Under the pieces are notes generated by a model. It was not told where the DNA came from and did not search any database. It worked only from the letters and a program-made list of their open reading frames with translations. A stretch of 64,000 nucleotides of DNA from Noviherbaspirillum soli. GTDB lineage: Bacteria; Pseudomonadota; Gammaproteobacteria; Burkholderiales; Burkholderiaceae_D. The position numbers and the translations under genes were made by a program. The stretch is from positions 1 through 64,000 of the forward strand of contig NZ_JACYOX010000029.1 of NCBI RefSeq assembly GCF_015352955.1, given 5' to 3'. Shown here piece after piece: positions 33,091-41,929 of the stretch. The first letter of the stretch is position 1. Every line of letters begins with the position of its first letter.

Positions 33091-34331
33091 GGCGCCGGCC
33101 GGGTCTGGCTGCCGTTGCCGGCCTTCGCGGCCGGGGCATCGGCAACCACCTCGACCAGGTCGTTCTCGGCCAGCGCATCCGGCGGATTCAGCACCAGCCG
33201 GTCGGCCGGATCGACGCCTTCCAGCACTTCCACGGTCTGGCCGAAGTTGCGGCCGATGCGCACTGGCTTCAGATGAACCCGTCCCGCCTGGTCCACCGCT
33301 GCCACCTTTGGCCCGGCACTGCTGAAGATCAGCGCATTGGTCGACATCGTCAGCGCCGAACTCGTCACCGGCAGCGCCACCTGCACATAGGCGCCGGGAA
33401 GCAGCGCATTGTCGCGGTTGGGCAGGCCGACCTCGACCTGCATGGTGCGGGTCGCGCTGTCGATCGCGGCGGCGGTGCGTTCCACCTTGCCTTCGAAGTT
33501 GCGGCCGGCCAGTTCGGGCTGGCTGACCGTGACCTTCTGGCCGGCCTGCACCAGCTGGGAATAGGACTGCGGCACGTTGACGTAGATGCGCAGCGGATCG
33601 GTCTGGGTCAGCAGGAACAGCGCGCGGCTGGCGCCGCCGCCGGCATCGATCAGGTCGCCGACGTCGACATTGCGGCGGGTGATCACGCCGGCGAAGGGCG
33701 CGGTCACCCGCTTGAAGGCTTCCAGCTGGCGCAGCCGCTCGATGTTGGCATCGACCGCGGCCAGGTTGGCGCGCGCCTGTGCATGGGCGCTGCGTTTCTC
33801 ATCCAGGTCCTGCTGTGACACCGCGTCCTTCTTGCGCAGCGCTTCCCAGCGTTCCATCGTGCTTTTGGCCAGCATCAGGCTGGCCGCGGTCTGCGCCCGC
33901 GCGGCGACAGCCTGCGTCAGCTGCTGGTCGATTTCCGGGGTCTCGATCTCGGCCAGCAATTCGCCCTTGGCCACGCGGCTGCCGATATCCCTGGTCCAGC
34001 GCTTCAGGTAGCCGCTGGCGCGCGCCGCCACCGGCGACTGGGTGTAGCCCTGCAGCGTGCCCGGCAGCACCAGCGGCTGCCCGGCAGCGCCGGCCCTGGG
34101 CGAGGCCACCCGCACATGCAGCTTGCCGTTGCTGGCAGCCACCGCCTCCAGCGCATGGGCATTCGACATGCGGCTGACCATGGTGCGCGCCGCGCCCAGG
34201 CCCAGCATAACCAGCACCACGGCCGCGCTGATCTTCGCGCGCCGCAGCAGCTGCCTGCGCTTGTGCATATCGGCGGCCTCGTCCTCGTGCGGCATATGCT
34301 GCGTCAGGCCGGAATGGCGTTGCTCGGACAT
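33087..34331 (-). CDS. RND efflux periplasmic adaptor (membrane fusion protein)
   Basis: 414 residues. One N-terminal membrane helix (ISAAVVLVMLGLGAARTMVS) anchors it. Then come a lipoyl/hairpin region (GYLKRWTRDIGSRVAKGELLAEIETPEIDQQL, with a coiled-coil hairpin to about residue 210), FAGVITRRNVDVGDLIDAGGGA, a beta-barrel and a membrane-proximal domain. It bridges permease and outer-membrane channel. Start codon 22 bp after the permease stop; stop overlaps the outer-membrane factor gene. Confidence 0.92.
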   Translation of the reverse strand: MSEQRHSGLTQHMPHEDEAADMHKRRQLLRRAKISAAVVLVMLGLGAARTMVSRMSNAHALEAVAASNGKLHVRVASPRAGAAGQPLVLPGTLQGYTQSPVAARASGYLKRWTRDIGSRVAKGELLAEIETPEIDQQLTQAVAARAQTAASLMLAKSTMERWEALRKKDAVSQQDLDEKRSAHAQARANLAAVDANIERLRQLEAFKRVTAPFAGVITRRNVDVGDLIDAGGGASRALFLLTQTDPLRIYVNVPQSYSQLVQAGQKVTVSQPELAGRNFEGKVERTAAAIDSATRTMQVEVGLPNRDNALLPGAYVQVALPVTSSALTMSTNALIFSSAGPKVAAVDQAGRVHLKPVRIGRNFGQTVEVLEGVDPADRLVLNPPDALAENDLVEVVADAPAAKAGNGSQTRPAP

Positions 34332-34353
34332 GTAGTGCGTCTCCTGTTGCGTT

Positions 34354-37300
34354 TTAGTGAGCGGCCGGCAGCATGCCGGCGCGCGCCGCGTGTCGGGCTG
34401 CCAGGCGCTGGTGGACGGCCGCGTAGACCACCGGCACGAAGAACAGCGTCGAGACCGTGGCGAACAGCAGGCCGCCGATCACGGCGCGCCCCAGCGGCGC
34501 ATTCTGCTCGCCGCCTTCGCCGATGCCCAGCGCCATGGGGATCATGCCGATGATCATTGCCAGCGCCGTCATCAGCACCGGCCGGATGCGGGTCGCGCCG
34601 CCTTCCAGCGCCGCGGCAAGAATCGGTATGCCATCGGCGCGCCGCTGCCGCGCGAAGTCCACCAGCAGGATGCTGTTGGCGGTGGCCACGCCGACCGTCA
34701 TGATGGCGCCGGTCAGCGCCGGCACGCTCAGCGTGGTGCCGGTGATGAACAGCATCCAGGCAATGCCGGCCAGCGCCGCCGGCAGCGCCGCGATGATGAT
34801 GGCGGCGTCGATCCAGGACTGGAAGTTCACCACGATCAGCAGGTACACCAGCACGATGGCCATGGCCAGGCCGGCCAGCAGGCCGGCGAAGGAGGACTGC
34901 ATGGTCTCGACCTGGCCGCGCACCGCGACCTGGCTGCCGCGCGGCAGCCTGGAACGGATCTTCTCGACTTCGGCATTGACCTGGCGCGCCGCGCTGGCGA
35001 GGTCGGTGCCCTGCACGCTGACATAGAGATCAATCACAGGCGTGATGTTGTAGCGCGAGACGATGGGCAGGCTCTGCGTCGGCCTGGCCTCGGCCAGGTT
35101 GCCCAGCAGCTGCGGGGTGGCGCCCGGCGCGGCAGCGCCTGCGGCCACCGGGATATTGAGCAGCGCATCGAGCGAATCGACGCGATATTGCGGCGCCTGC
35201 ACCGCGACGTTGTAGACCACGCCGTTCTGCGGATTGAGCCAGAAGGCGGGCGCGGTCTGCGAGCTGCCCGACAGCGCGATCAGCAGGTTCTGGCCGACAT
35301 TGGCCACGTTCAGCCCGAGCTGCTGCAGGCGCGAGCGGTCGACCTGCAGTTCCAGGGTCGGGTTGTCCAGCTTCTGGTGCACATGCACGTCGACCGCGCC
35401 CGGTATCTTCCTGATCGCCTTGGCCAGTTCGCCGGCCAGCGCGGCATTGCCGGCGATGTTGTTGCCCGACAGTTGCACATCGATCGCGGCCGGCAGGCCG
35501 AAGTTCAGGATCTGCGTAATGATGTCGGCCGGCTGGAAGAAGAACTCCACGCCCGGAAAGCGGCGCGGCAGTTCGGCGCGCAGGCGGCTGATGAATTCCG
35601 TGGTGGGGCGGTGGCCTTCATGCAGCGACAGCAGGATCTCGCCATCCATCGCGCCGATGGTGCCGGCATTGCTGTAGGAGAGGTTGATGCCGCTGTTGGG
35701 CACGCCGAGGTTGTCCAGGATGGTGTCGAGCTGGTCGGCGGGGATGATCTCGCGTATCGCCGCCTCGACCCGGTCGGCCAGCAGCGCGGTTTCCTCGATG
35801 CGGGTGCCGGTGGGCGCGCGCATGTGCAGCCGGATCTGGCCGGCGTCGACGGTGGGGAAGAAGTCGCGGCCGAGGAAGGGAAAGAGCAGGGTGGAGAGCA
35901 GGCAGAAGCCGAGGAACATCATCAGGAAGCCGCGCCGGCGCGACAGCAGCGTCGACAGGATCAGCATGTAGGCGCGGCGCACCTGCTCGAAACGGCGGTC
36001 GAAGGCCCGGTACAGCCGTTGCAGCAGGCTGGGCTTGGCGCCATCCTGCGCGCCATGGCCGCGCATGAACAGCATCACCAGGGTCGGCACCAGGGTGCGC
36101 GAGAGCAGGTAGGAGGCCGCCATCGCGAACACCACCGCCTCGGCCAGCGGCACGAACAAAAAGCGCGCCACGCCGGATAGGAAGAACATCGGCACGAACA
36201 CGATGCAGATGCACAGCGTGGCCACCAGCACCGGAATGCCGATCTCGCCGGCGCCGGTCAGGATCGCGTCTTCCAGGCTGGCGCCGAGCTGCATGTGGCG
36301 CTCGATGTTCTCGATGGTGACGATGGCCTGGTCGACCAGGATGCCCACCGACAGCGCCAGCCCGCCCAGCGTCATCAGGTTCAGGGTCTGGCCCATCAGG
36401 TACAGCATCTGGATGGACGCCAGGATGGAAAGCGGTATGGTGGCGGCGATGATCAGGGTGCTGCGCCAGTTGCCGAGAAAGAGCAGCACCATGGCGGCGG
36501 TCAGGCCGGCCGCGATCACCGCTTCGGCCACCACGCCCTTGATCGCGGCCTTGACGAACACCGACTGGTCAAACAGCGGCGTGACCTTGATGTCGGGCGA
36601 CATCGTCTGCAGCGCCACCGGCAGCATCGCGCGCAGGTTCTCGACGATGTCCAGCGTCGAGGCGCCGCCGTTCTTCAGCACCGACAGCAGCACGCCGCGC
36701 TCGCCGTCGCGCCGCACCACATTGGTCTGCGGCGAGAAGCCGTCGCGCACCTGGGCCACGTCGCGCACATAGGTGGTGGCGCCGCCGGCGGTGCGCACCG
36801 GCATGTCGTTCAGGCCGGCGATGGCGTCGGGCGAACTGTTCATGCGCACGTTGTACTCGGTCTCGCCGAACTTGGCGGTGCCGGAGGGCAGGATCAAATT
36901 CTGGGTATTGACCGCATTGACCACGTCGATCGGCGCCATGCCGCGCGACTGCAGCGCCTGCATGTCGAGGTCGACCGAGATCAGGCGTATCTTGCCGCCG
37001 TAGGGGAAGGGGATGGCCACGCCCGGTATCGTCACCAGCTGCGGCCGCAGCTGGTTGACGGCGGCATCGAACACGGTCTGCTCGGGCAGCGAGGTGGACG
37101 ACAGCGCCAGCTGGATCACCGGGATGCTCGACGCCGAGTACTTGATCACCAGCGGCGGCGTGATCCCCGGCGGCAGCTGCCGCACCTGGGTCTGCACCGA
37201 GGCCACGGTCTGCGCGATCGCGGTCTGGATGTTGGCAGTGGGCTGGAAGAAGATCTTGATGACGGTGACGCCCGACAGCGACTGCGACTCGATATGCTCG

Positions 37301-37533
37301 ATGTCGCTGACGGTGGTGGTGAGCCCGCGCTCGGTCTGCGCCGCCACCCGCTGCCCCATCTCCTGCGCCGACAGGCCGTTGTAGTTCCAGATGATGCTGA
37401 TGACCGGGATGTCGATCTCGGGGAAGATGTCGGTGGCCATCTTGCGCAGCACGAACGGCGTGGCAAGCAGGATCAGCAGCGCCATCACGATGAAGGTGTA
37501 GGGCCGGCGCAGTGCAAGTTGGACCATGGACAT
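34354..37533 (-). CDS. RND efflux permease
   Basis: About 1059 residues from the ATG at 37533; an upstream extension to 37635 lacks a ribosome-binding site. AcrB-like architecture: first helix (PYTFIVMALLILLATPFVL), porter domains, and helices repeated in two halves. In helix 4 the usual Asp-Asp pair is D401-Q402 (GILVDQAIVTIEN). The helix 10 lysine of AcrB is replaced by Thr (VGVATANSILLVDFAR). Proton coupling must therefore differ from AcrB. First gene of a permease-adaptor-channel operon; substrate unknown. The divergent GGDEF-EAL gene lies 186 bp away. Confidence 0.92.
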   Translation of the reverse strand: MSMVQLALRRPYTFIVMALLILLATPFVLRKMATDIFPEIDIPVISIIWNYNGLSAQEMGQRVAAQTERGLTTTVSDIEHIESQSLSGVTVIKIFFQPTANIQTAIAQTVASVQTQVRQLPPGITPPLVIKYSASSIPVIQLALSSTSLPEQTVFDAAVNQLRPQLVTIPGVAIPFPYGGKIRLISVDLDMQALQSRGMAPIDVVNAVNTQNLILPSGTAKFGETEYNVRMNSSPDAIAGLNDMPVRTAGGATTYVRDVAQVRDGFSPQTNVVRRDGERGVLLSVLKNGGASTLDIVENLRAMLPVALQTMSPDIKVTPLFDQSVFVKAAIKGVVAEAVIAAGLTAAMVLLFLGNWRSTLIIAATIPLSILASIQMLYLMGQTLNLMTLGGLALSVGILVDQAIVTIENIERHMQLGASLEDAILTGAGEIGIPVLVATLCICIVFVPMFFLSGVARFLFVPLAEAVVFAMAASYLLSRTLVPTLVMLFMRGHGAQDGAKPSLLQRLYRAFDRRFEQVRRAYMLILSTLLSRRRGFLMMFLGFCLLSTLLFPFLGRDFFPTVDAGQIRLHMRAPTGTRIEETALLADRVEAAIREIIPADQLDTILDNLGVPNSGINLSYSNAGTIGAMDGEILLSLHEGHRPTTEFISRLRAELPRRFPGVEFFFQPADIITQILNFGLPAAIDVQLSGNNIAGNAALAGELAKAIRKIPGAVDVHVHQKLDNPTLELQVDRSRLQQLGLNVANVGQNLLIALSGSSQTAPAFWLNPQNGVVYNVAVQAPQYRVDSLDALLNIPVAAGAAAPGATPQLLGNLAEARPTQSLPIVSRYNITPVIDLYVSVQGTDLASAARQVNAEVEKIRSRLPRGSQVAVRGQVETMQSSFAGLLAGLAMAIVLVYLLIVVNFQSWIDAAIIIAALPAALAGIAWMLFITGTTLSVPALTGAIMTVGVATANSILLVDFARQRRADGIPILAAALEGGATRIRPVLMTALAMIIGMIPMALGIGEGGEQNAPLGRAVIGGLLFATVSTLFFVPVVYAAVHQRLAARHAARAGMLPAAH

Positions 37534-37719
37534 GATGGCGAGGCGGGCTGGGAAAAAATGGCCTTGATTATACTGAGTGCGGGCTATCTCGGTCGTTGCC
37601 CCTTGCGGGTAGCGTGGAACGAGCGCGCCGGCCAATGGTCGCGTGTTAACCGGCGGTGGCTGGCCATTGTTGAATATGGGTTAGGGAAGATCGGTCGCGC
37701 GCAATGACGGCGATCGATT

Positions 37720-40482
37720 GTGGCGCAAAAAGTAAAACACGCCCGCTTGCGGCAGCTTACAATTGTCGCGCCCATTCCCGATGCGCCGACGACTTTGACT
37801 TCCACACAACCGCTGCCATTCAGTTCCGCCGAAAAGCTGCGCTATCTGAGCAGTAACCTGCGCTCACTGCTGGTGTGGCCGCTGGTGCTTGGCGCCGTTG
37901 CCACGGCACTGTGGAGCGGCGCTTTCTGGATGATGGAAAACGAGAAGCGCGCCATCAGCCAGCGCGCCTTCGCCAATGCCTCGGCCCAGGCCAGGTCCTA
38001 TGCCGAGCAGCTGGACCGCATCATCGGCCAGATCGACTACATCATGCTGAGCCTGAAGTATCACTGGCAGAAAAGCGCCGGCGACGTGCTGCTGGAAGAG
38101 CAGGTCAAGCAGGGCCTGGTGCCGGCCGCGGCCGGGCTGTCCATCACGATCGTCGATCGGCGCGGCATGCCGGTGACGAGCACGCTCGCGCTGGGCCGCA
38201 ATGAGCCATCGATACGCGAGCGCGATTATTTCAAGGCGCATCGCGCAAAGGACCAGGGCCTGCTGTTTTCGAAGCCGGTCGATGGCATGCGCATGAAGCG
38301 CCCGGTGCTGATCCTGTCGCGCCGTCTAGACGATGCACAGGGCGCGTTCGACGGCCTGATCGTGGTTGCCATCGAGCCCGCCTACCTGACCTCGATCGCT
38401 GATTACACCGGCCTGGGCAAGGGCGACTTCATGGCGGCGCGCCGTGCCGACGGCGTATTCCTCGCCGCCCGGATGATCGGCGCCGAACCCGCCGCCGGCC
38501 CGGTGCTGAAGGAGACCCCGGCCCTGGCGGCGCCGGCGGGCCTGGAAAAGATGCCCGGCACCCGGTTCGTGGATGGCCGCGCCCGCTATGTCGGCTGGCA
38601 TCATGCCCGCAACTATCCCATGGTCGGGCTGGTAGGCCTGGCGGAACAGAATCTGATGGTTGCCTATGAAGACCGCCAGCGCGAACTGCAGTTGATCGCG
38701 CTGGCAGCCAGCATTCTCCTGCTGCTGGTGGCCGGGACGGGCATGGGTTATTCCGCCCTGCGCGTGCTGCGCCGGGAATATGCAAGGGAAGTGGAGGCGG
38801 CATACCGGCTGGCGACCGAGAGCGCGCGCGAAGGCTTCTACATGCTGCGCCCGCTGTACGACGGCCAGCGCCAGATCGTCGACCTGCTGATCGAGGACTG
38901 CAACGAGCGCGGCGCCTTCTACCGCGGCCTGCAGCGCGCCCAATTGCTGGGCAAGCGCCTGTCGGCCACCGCGCCGCTGCTATTCCAGTCCCATATGCTG
39001 CCGGCCTGCCGCCAGGCGATGGAAAGCGGCTTTTATGAGGACGAGGTGTATGTGCCGCCGCATGAGAGCCGCGAGCCGCAATGGCTGCAGCGCCGCCTGG
39101 AGCGCTCTGGCATGGGCCTGGCCGTGACGCTGCGCGACATCACCGATGCCAAGCTGCAGCAGGAAACCATGCATCGCCTGGCCAATGCCGACCCGGTGAC
39201 CATGCTGCCCAACCGGCACTGGCTGATGCAGCATCTGCCGGACACCCTGGAGCAGGCGCGTGCCGCCGGCATGCTGGTGGCGGTGATGTTCGTCGATCTC
39301 GACGACTTCAAGAATGTCAACGACACGCTGGGCCACGCCGCCGGCGACGAACTGCTGCGCGCGGCCGCGCTGCGCTTCAAGGCGCTGGTGCGTCCCGGCG
39401 ACAGCATCGCCCGGCTGGGGGGCGATGAATTCACCATCATCCTGGCGTCGGCCCGCAGCGAGGAGGATGTGCTGCACGTGGCGGGGCGCCTGATTGCCGC
39501 GCTGGGCGACCCCTTCACGATCGGCGGCGGCGCCCGGCATACGGTGCAGGCTTCGGTGGGCATCAGCCTGTTTCCACGGGATGGCGACGACGGACCAACC
39601 CTGCTCAAGCATGCCGACATCGCCATGTATGCAGCCAAGACCGCCGGCAAGGGCAATTATTGCCTCTACCGCGCCAGCCTTTCCGAAGTCCTGCTGCGGC
39701 GGGTGACGCGCCAGGCCGAGCTGCGGCAGGCACTGGAAGCCGACCAGTTCGAGCTGTATTACCAGCCGCGCGTCGATGTAGCCAGCGGCGAAATGACCAG
39801 CATGGAGGCGCTCGTGCGCTGGCGCCATCCGCAGCGCGGCCTGATACCGCCGGACGATTTCATCAGCCTGGCCGAAGAGAACGGCCTGATCGTGCCGCTG
39901 GGCGAGCAGGTGATCGCCAAGGCCTGTGCCCAGCTGGCGCAATGGCGCGATGCGGGCCTGCCGGTGGTGCCGCTGTCGGTGAACGTGTCGGCACGCCAGA
40001 TCGACCGCGCCGGCGTCAGCGCCTGTCTTGCCCGCTGCATGGCGCACCACGGCATCGACCCCAGCCAGATCGAGGTCGAGATCACCGAGTCGGCCACCGT
40101 GGCGCAGGAGGGCATGGCAGGCGCCGAGCTGGCGGCAATCCGCGCGCTTGGCGTGAAGCTGTATGTGGACGACTTCGGCACCGGCTATTCCTCGCTGTCG
40201 CAGTTGAAGCGGCTGGACATGGATGGCCTGAAGGTGGACCAGTCCTTCACGGCGCAGATCGCGAACGGCCCGGAAGACCTGGCTTTCTTCACCGCCATCC
40301 TGGCGATGGCGCATGCGATCGGCATGCGGGTCGTCGCCGAGGGCGTTGAAACGGCCGAGCAGCTGCAGCTGCTGCAGCAGCTGCAATGCGACGAAGCCCA
40401 GGGCTACTATGTATCAGCCCCGGTGCCAGCGCATGAACTGGCGGTGCTGCTGACCAGGCGCTTCCTGTTTCCACTGCCCTGA
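37720..40482 (+). CDS. Membrane-bound diguanylate cyclase/phosphodiesterase (GGDEF-EAL)
   Basis: 920 residues, GTG start; the true start is uncertain by up to some 30 residues. Parts in order: membrane helix (about 48-72), periplasmic dCache-like sensor (about 75-320), second membrane helix (about 325-350), PAS-like region (about 365-480), GGDEF domain with intact RLGGDEF (about 564-570), and EAL domain with intact MEALVRW (about residue 695), ITESATVAQ, DDFGTGYSSL and EGVETAEQ. Both catalytic motifs look complete, so it may make and break cyclic di-GMP depending on a periplasmic signal. The usual ESxLM of EAL reads ESATV. Confidence 0.9.
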   Translation: MAQKVKHARLRQLTIVAPIPDAPTTLTSTQPLPFSSAEKLRYLSSNLRSLLVWPLVLGAVATALWSGAFWMMENEKRAISQRAFANASAQARSYAEQLDRIIGQIDYIMLSLKYHWQKSAGDVLLEEQVKQGLVPAAAGLSITIVDRRGMPVTSTLALGRNEPSIRERDYFKAHRAKDQGLLFSKPVDGMRMKRPVLILSRRLDDAQGAFDGLIVVAIEPAYLTSIADYTGLGKGDFMAARRADGVFLAARMIGAEPAAGPVLKETPALAAPAGLEKMPGTRFVDGRARYVGWHHARNYPMVGLVGLAEQNLMVAYEDRQRELQLIALAASILLLLVAGTGMGYSALRVLRREYAREVEAAYRLATESAREGFYMLRPLYDGQRQIVDLLIEDCNERGAFYRGLQRAQLLGKRLSATAPLLFQSHMLPACRQAMESGFYEDEVYVPPHESREPQWLQRRLERSGMGLAVTLRDITDAKLQQETMHRLANADPVTMLPNRHWLMQHLPDTLEQARAAGMLVAVMFVDLDDFKNVNDTLGHAAGDELLRAAALRFKALVRPGDSIARLGGDEFTIILASARSEEDVLHVAGRLIAALGDPFTIGGGARHTVQASVGISLFPRDGDDGPTLLKHADIAMYAAKTAGKGNYCLYRASLSEVLLRRVTRQAELRQALEADQFELYYQPRVDVASGEMTSMEALVRWRHPQRGLIPPDDFISLAEENGLIVPLGEQVIAKACAQLAQWRDAGLPVVPLSVNVSARQIDRAGVSACLARCMAHHGIDPSQIEVEITESATVAQEGMAGAELAAIRALGVKLYVDDFGTGYSSLSQLKRLDMDGLKVDQSFTAQIANGPEDLAFFTAILAMAHAIGMRVVAEGVETAEQLQLLQQLQCDEAQGYYVSAPVPAHELAVLLTRRFLFPLP

Positions 40483-40699
40483 CGGGTCCAGGCTCGCGTT
40501 GCGGCGCAAGCGCGGCGATGCCATGCCGCGGTACTGATGAGCCTGGCCTTAACCACAGTCTCTTCATGGCTTCATAGCAGTTGACGGTTTGTTGGAAGCA
40601 TGTTTCCATGTGACGACTTCGACTATATCGAAGCGCAAGCGTGAGCGCGCTTGACGAGCGCCGGGCCGACAGGACCCAGTGCCTAAAAAGGAGACAGCA

Positions 40700-40834
40700 A
40701 TGCACCCCAATCACAGATGGCGTTGGCCCGCCGCAGGCATGGCCGTGCCCTTTACCGCCGTCGCCACTGGCGACGCACACGCGTTCCGGGCAAGTTCCGG
40801 GACGACATCCGCCATTCCCGTCAAGAAGTGCTGA
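40700..40834 (+). CDS. Possible 44-aa leader peptide upstream of the TAXI gene
   Basis: An ATG at 40700 is preceded by an excellent Shine-Dalgarno (AAAAAGGAGACAGCA, six-base spacing) and opens a 44-codon frame (MHPNHRWRWPAAGMAVPFTA at its start) that resembles a signal peptide ending DAHA. A hairpin AGTGCT-GA-AGCACT (40828-40841) overlaps its stop. The TAXI gene begins 47 bp further on. It could be a real secreted micropeptide or a translated leader controlling the transporter; no family recognised. Confidence 0.45.
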   Translation: MHPNHRWRWPAAGMAVPFTAVATGDAHAFRASSGTTSAIPVKKC

Positions 40835-40881
40835 AGCACTCGACAATCCATCTATCCATCTATTAATCTGAGGAGACAAGC

Positions 40882-41841
40882 ATGATGACGAAATTACTGC
40901 GGGCCTGCGTGGCCACCTTGGCGATCGGCCTTGCCGGAGTGGCCGGCGCCCAGAACCTGTCCATTGCCACCGGCGGCACCGGCGGCGTGTACTACCCGCT
41001 CGGAGGCGGCCTCGCGGCGGTGCTGTCCAAGCATGTGCCGGGCCTGCAGGCCACGGCCGAGGTCACCGGCGGCTCGGTGGACAACCTGAAGCTGGTCGGC
41101 TCCGGCCAGCCCTATGTCGGCTTCAGCATGTCCGACGCGGCGCAGGATGCCTACAAGGGCGAAGACAAGTTCAAGTCAAAGAAGATACCGGTGCGGACCA
41201 TCGCCGTGCTCTATCCCAACCGCATGCACCTGGTGACGGTGGAGGGGCGCAATATCAGCAAGCTGTCGGACCTGAAGGGCAAGCATGTGTCGACCGGTTC
41301 GCCGGGCAGCGCCACCGAAGTGATGGCTTTCCGCATCCTGGAGGCGGCCGGCCTGGACAAGGACAAGGACGTCAAGCGCGAGCGCCTCTCGGTGGCCGAA
41401 TCGGTCAATGCGATCAAGGACAACAAGATCGATGCCTTCTTCTGGGTTGGCGGCCTGCCGACCGCCGCCGTGACCGACCTGGCCAACACGCCCGGCACCA
41501 AAATCAAGATGGTCGACCATGCCGAGACCGTGCCCGTGATGAACAAGAAGTACGGCAACCTGTATGTGACCGACACCATCCCCAAGTCGATGTACCACGG
41601 CATGACCGCCGACAACCAGCAGGCGACCGTGATGAACATCCTGGTGGCGAACGAGAATATGGACGACAAGACCGCCTACAACATCGCCAAGACTATCTTC
41701 GAGAAGCGCGACGAGCTGATCGCGGTGCACAAGGAAGCGGAAAACTTCAAGCTGGAAAACCAGAAGACCAGCGCCACGCCGGTGCCGTTCCATCCAGGCG
41801 CCGCCAAGTACTACGCTGAAAAGGGCATCAAGCTGAACTGA
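40882..41841 (+). CDS. TAXI-family TRAP transporter solute receptor
   Basis: 319 residues. Signal peptide (LLRACVATLAIGLAGVAGA) followed by the TAXI hallmark LSIATGGTGGVYYPLGGGLA. Then SGQPYVGFSMSDAAQDAYKG, GKHVSTGSPGSATEVMAFRILEAAG and DAFFWVGGLPTAAVTDLA, typical of this class. It binds a solute in the periplasm, in related systems often glutamate or other organic acids, for Na+-driven uptake. GAGGAGA precedes the ATG. The fused permease gene follows at 88 bp. Confidence 0.93.
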   Translation: MMTKLLRACVATLAIGLAGVAGAQNLSIATGGTGGVYYPLGGGLAAVLSKHVPGLQATAEVTGGSVDNLKLVGSGQPYVGFSMSDAAQDAYKGEDKFKSKKIPVRTIAVLYPNRMHLVTVEGRNISKLSDLKGKHVSTGSPGSATEVMAFRILEAAGLDKDKDVKRERLSVAESVNAIKDNKIDAFFWVGGLPTAAVTDLANTPGTKIKMVDHAETVPVMNKKYGNLYVTDTIPKSMYHGMTADNQQATVMNILVANENMDDKTAYNIAKTIFEKRDELIAVHKEAENFKLENQKTSATPVPFHPGAAKYYAEKGIKLN

Positions 41842-41929
41842 GCGCCTCGATGCCAGCCTGCCCCGGCTGCGCGCTGTTGCGTGCAGCCGGCGGCCGGCAA
41901 GCCGCATGCTTAACAACACCGGAAACCTT

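Noticed and set aside
34357-37707. Long plus-strand frames opposite the RND permease
   Set aside because: Low-complexity, His/Gln/Arg-rich shadow translations; the minus strand encodes a clear RND protein.
40641-40871. A 76-codon frame upstream of the TAXI gene
   Set aside because: No ribosome-binding site and a Pro/Arg-rich random-looking product; the overlapping 44-codon frame with a strong site is the better candidate.
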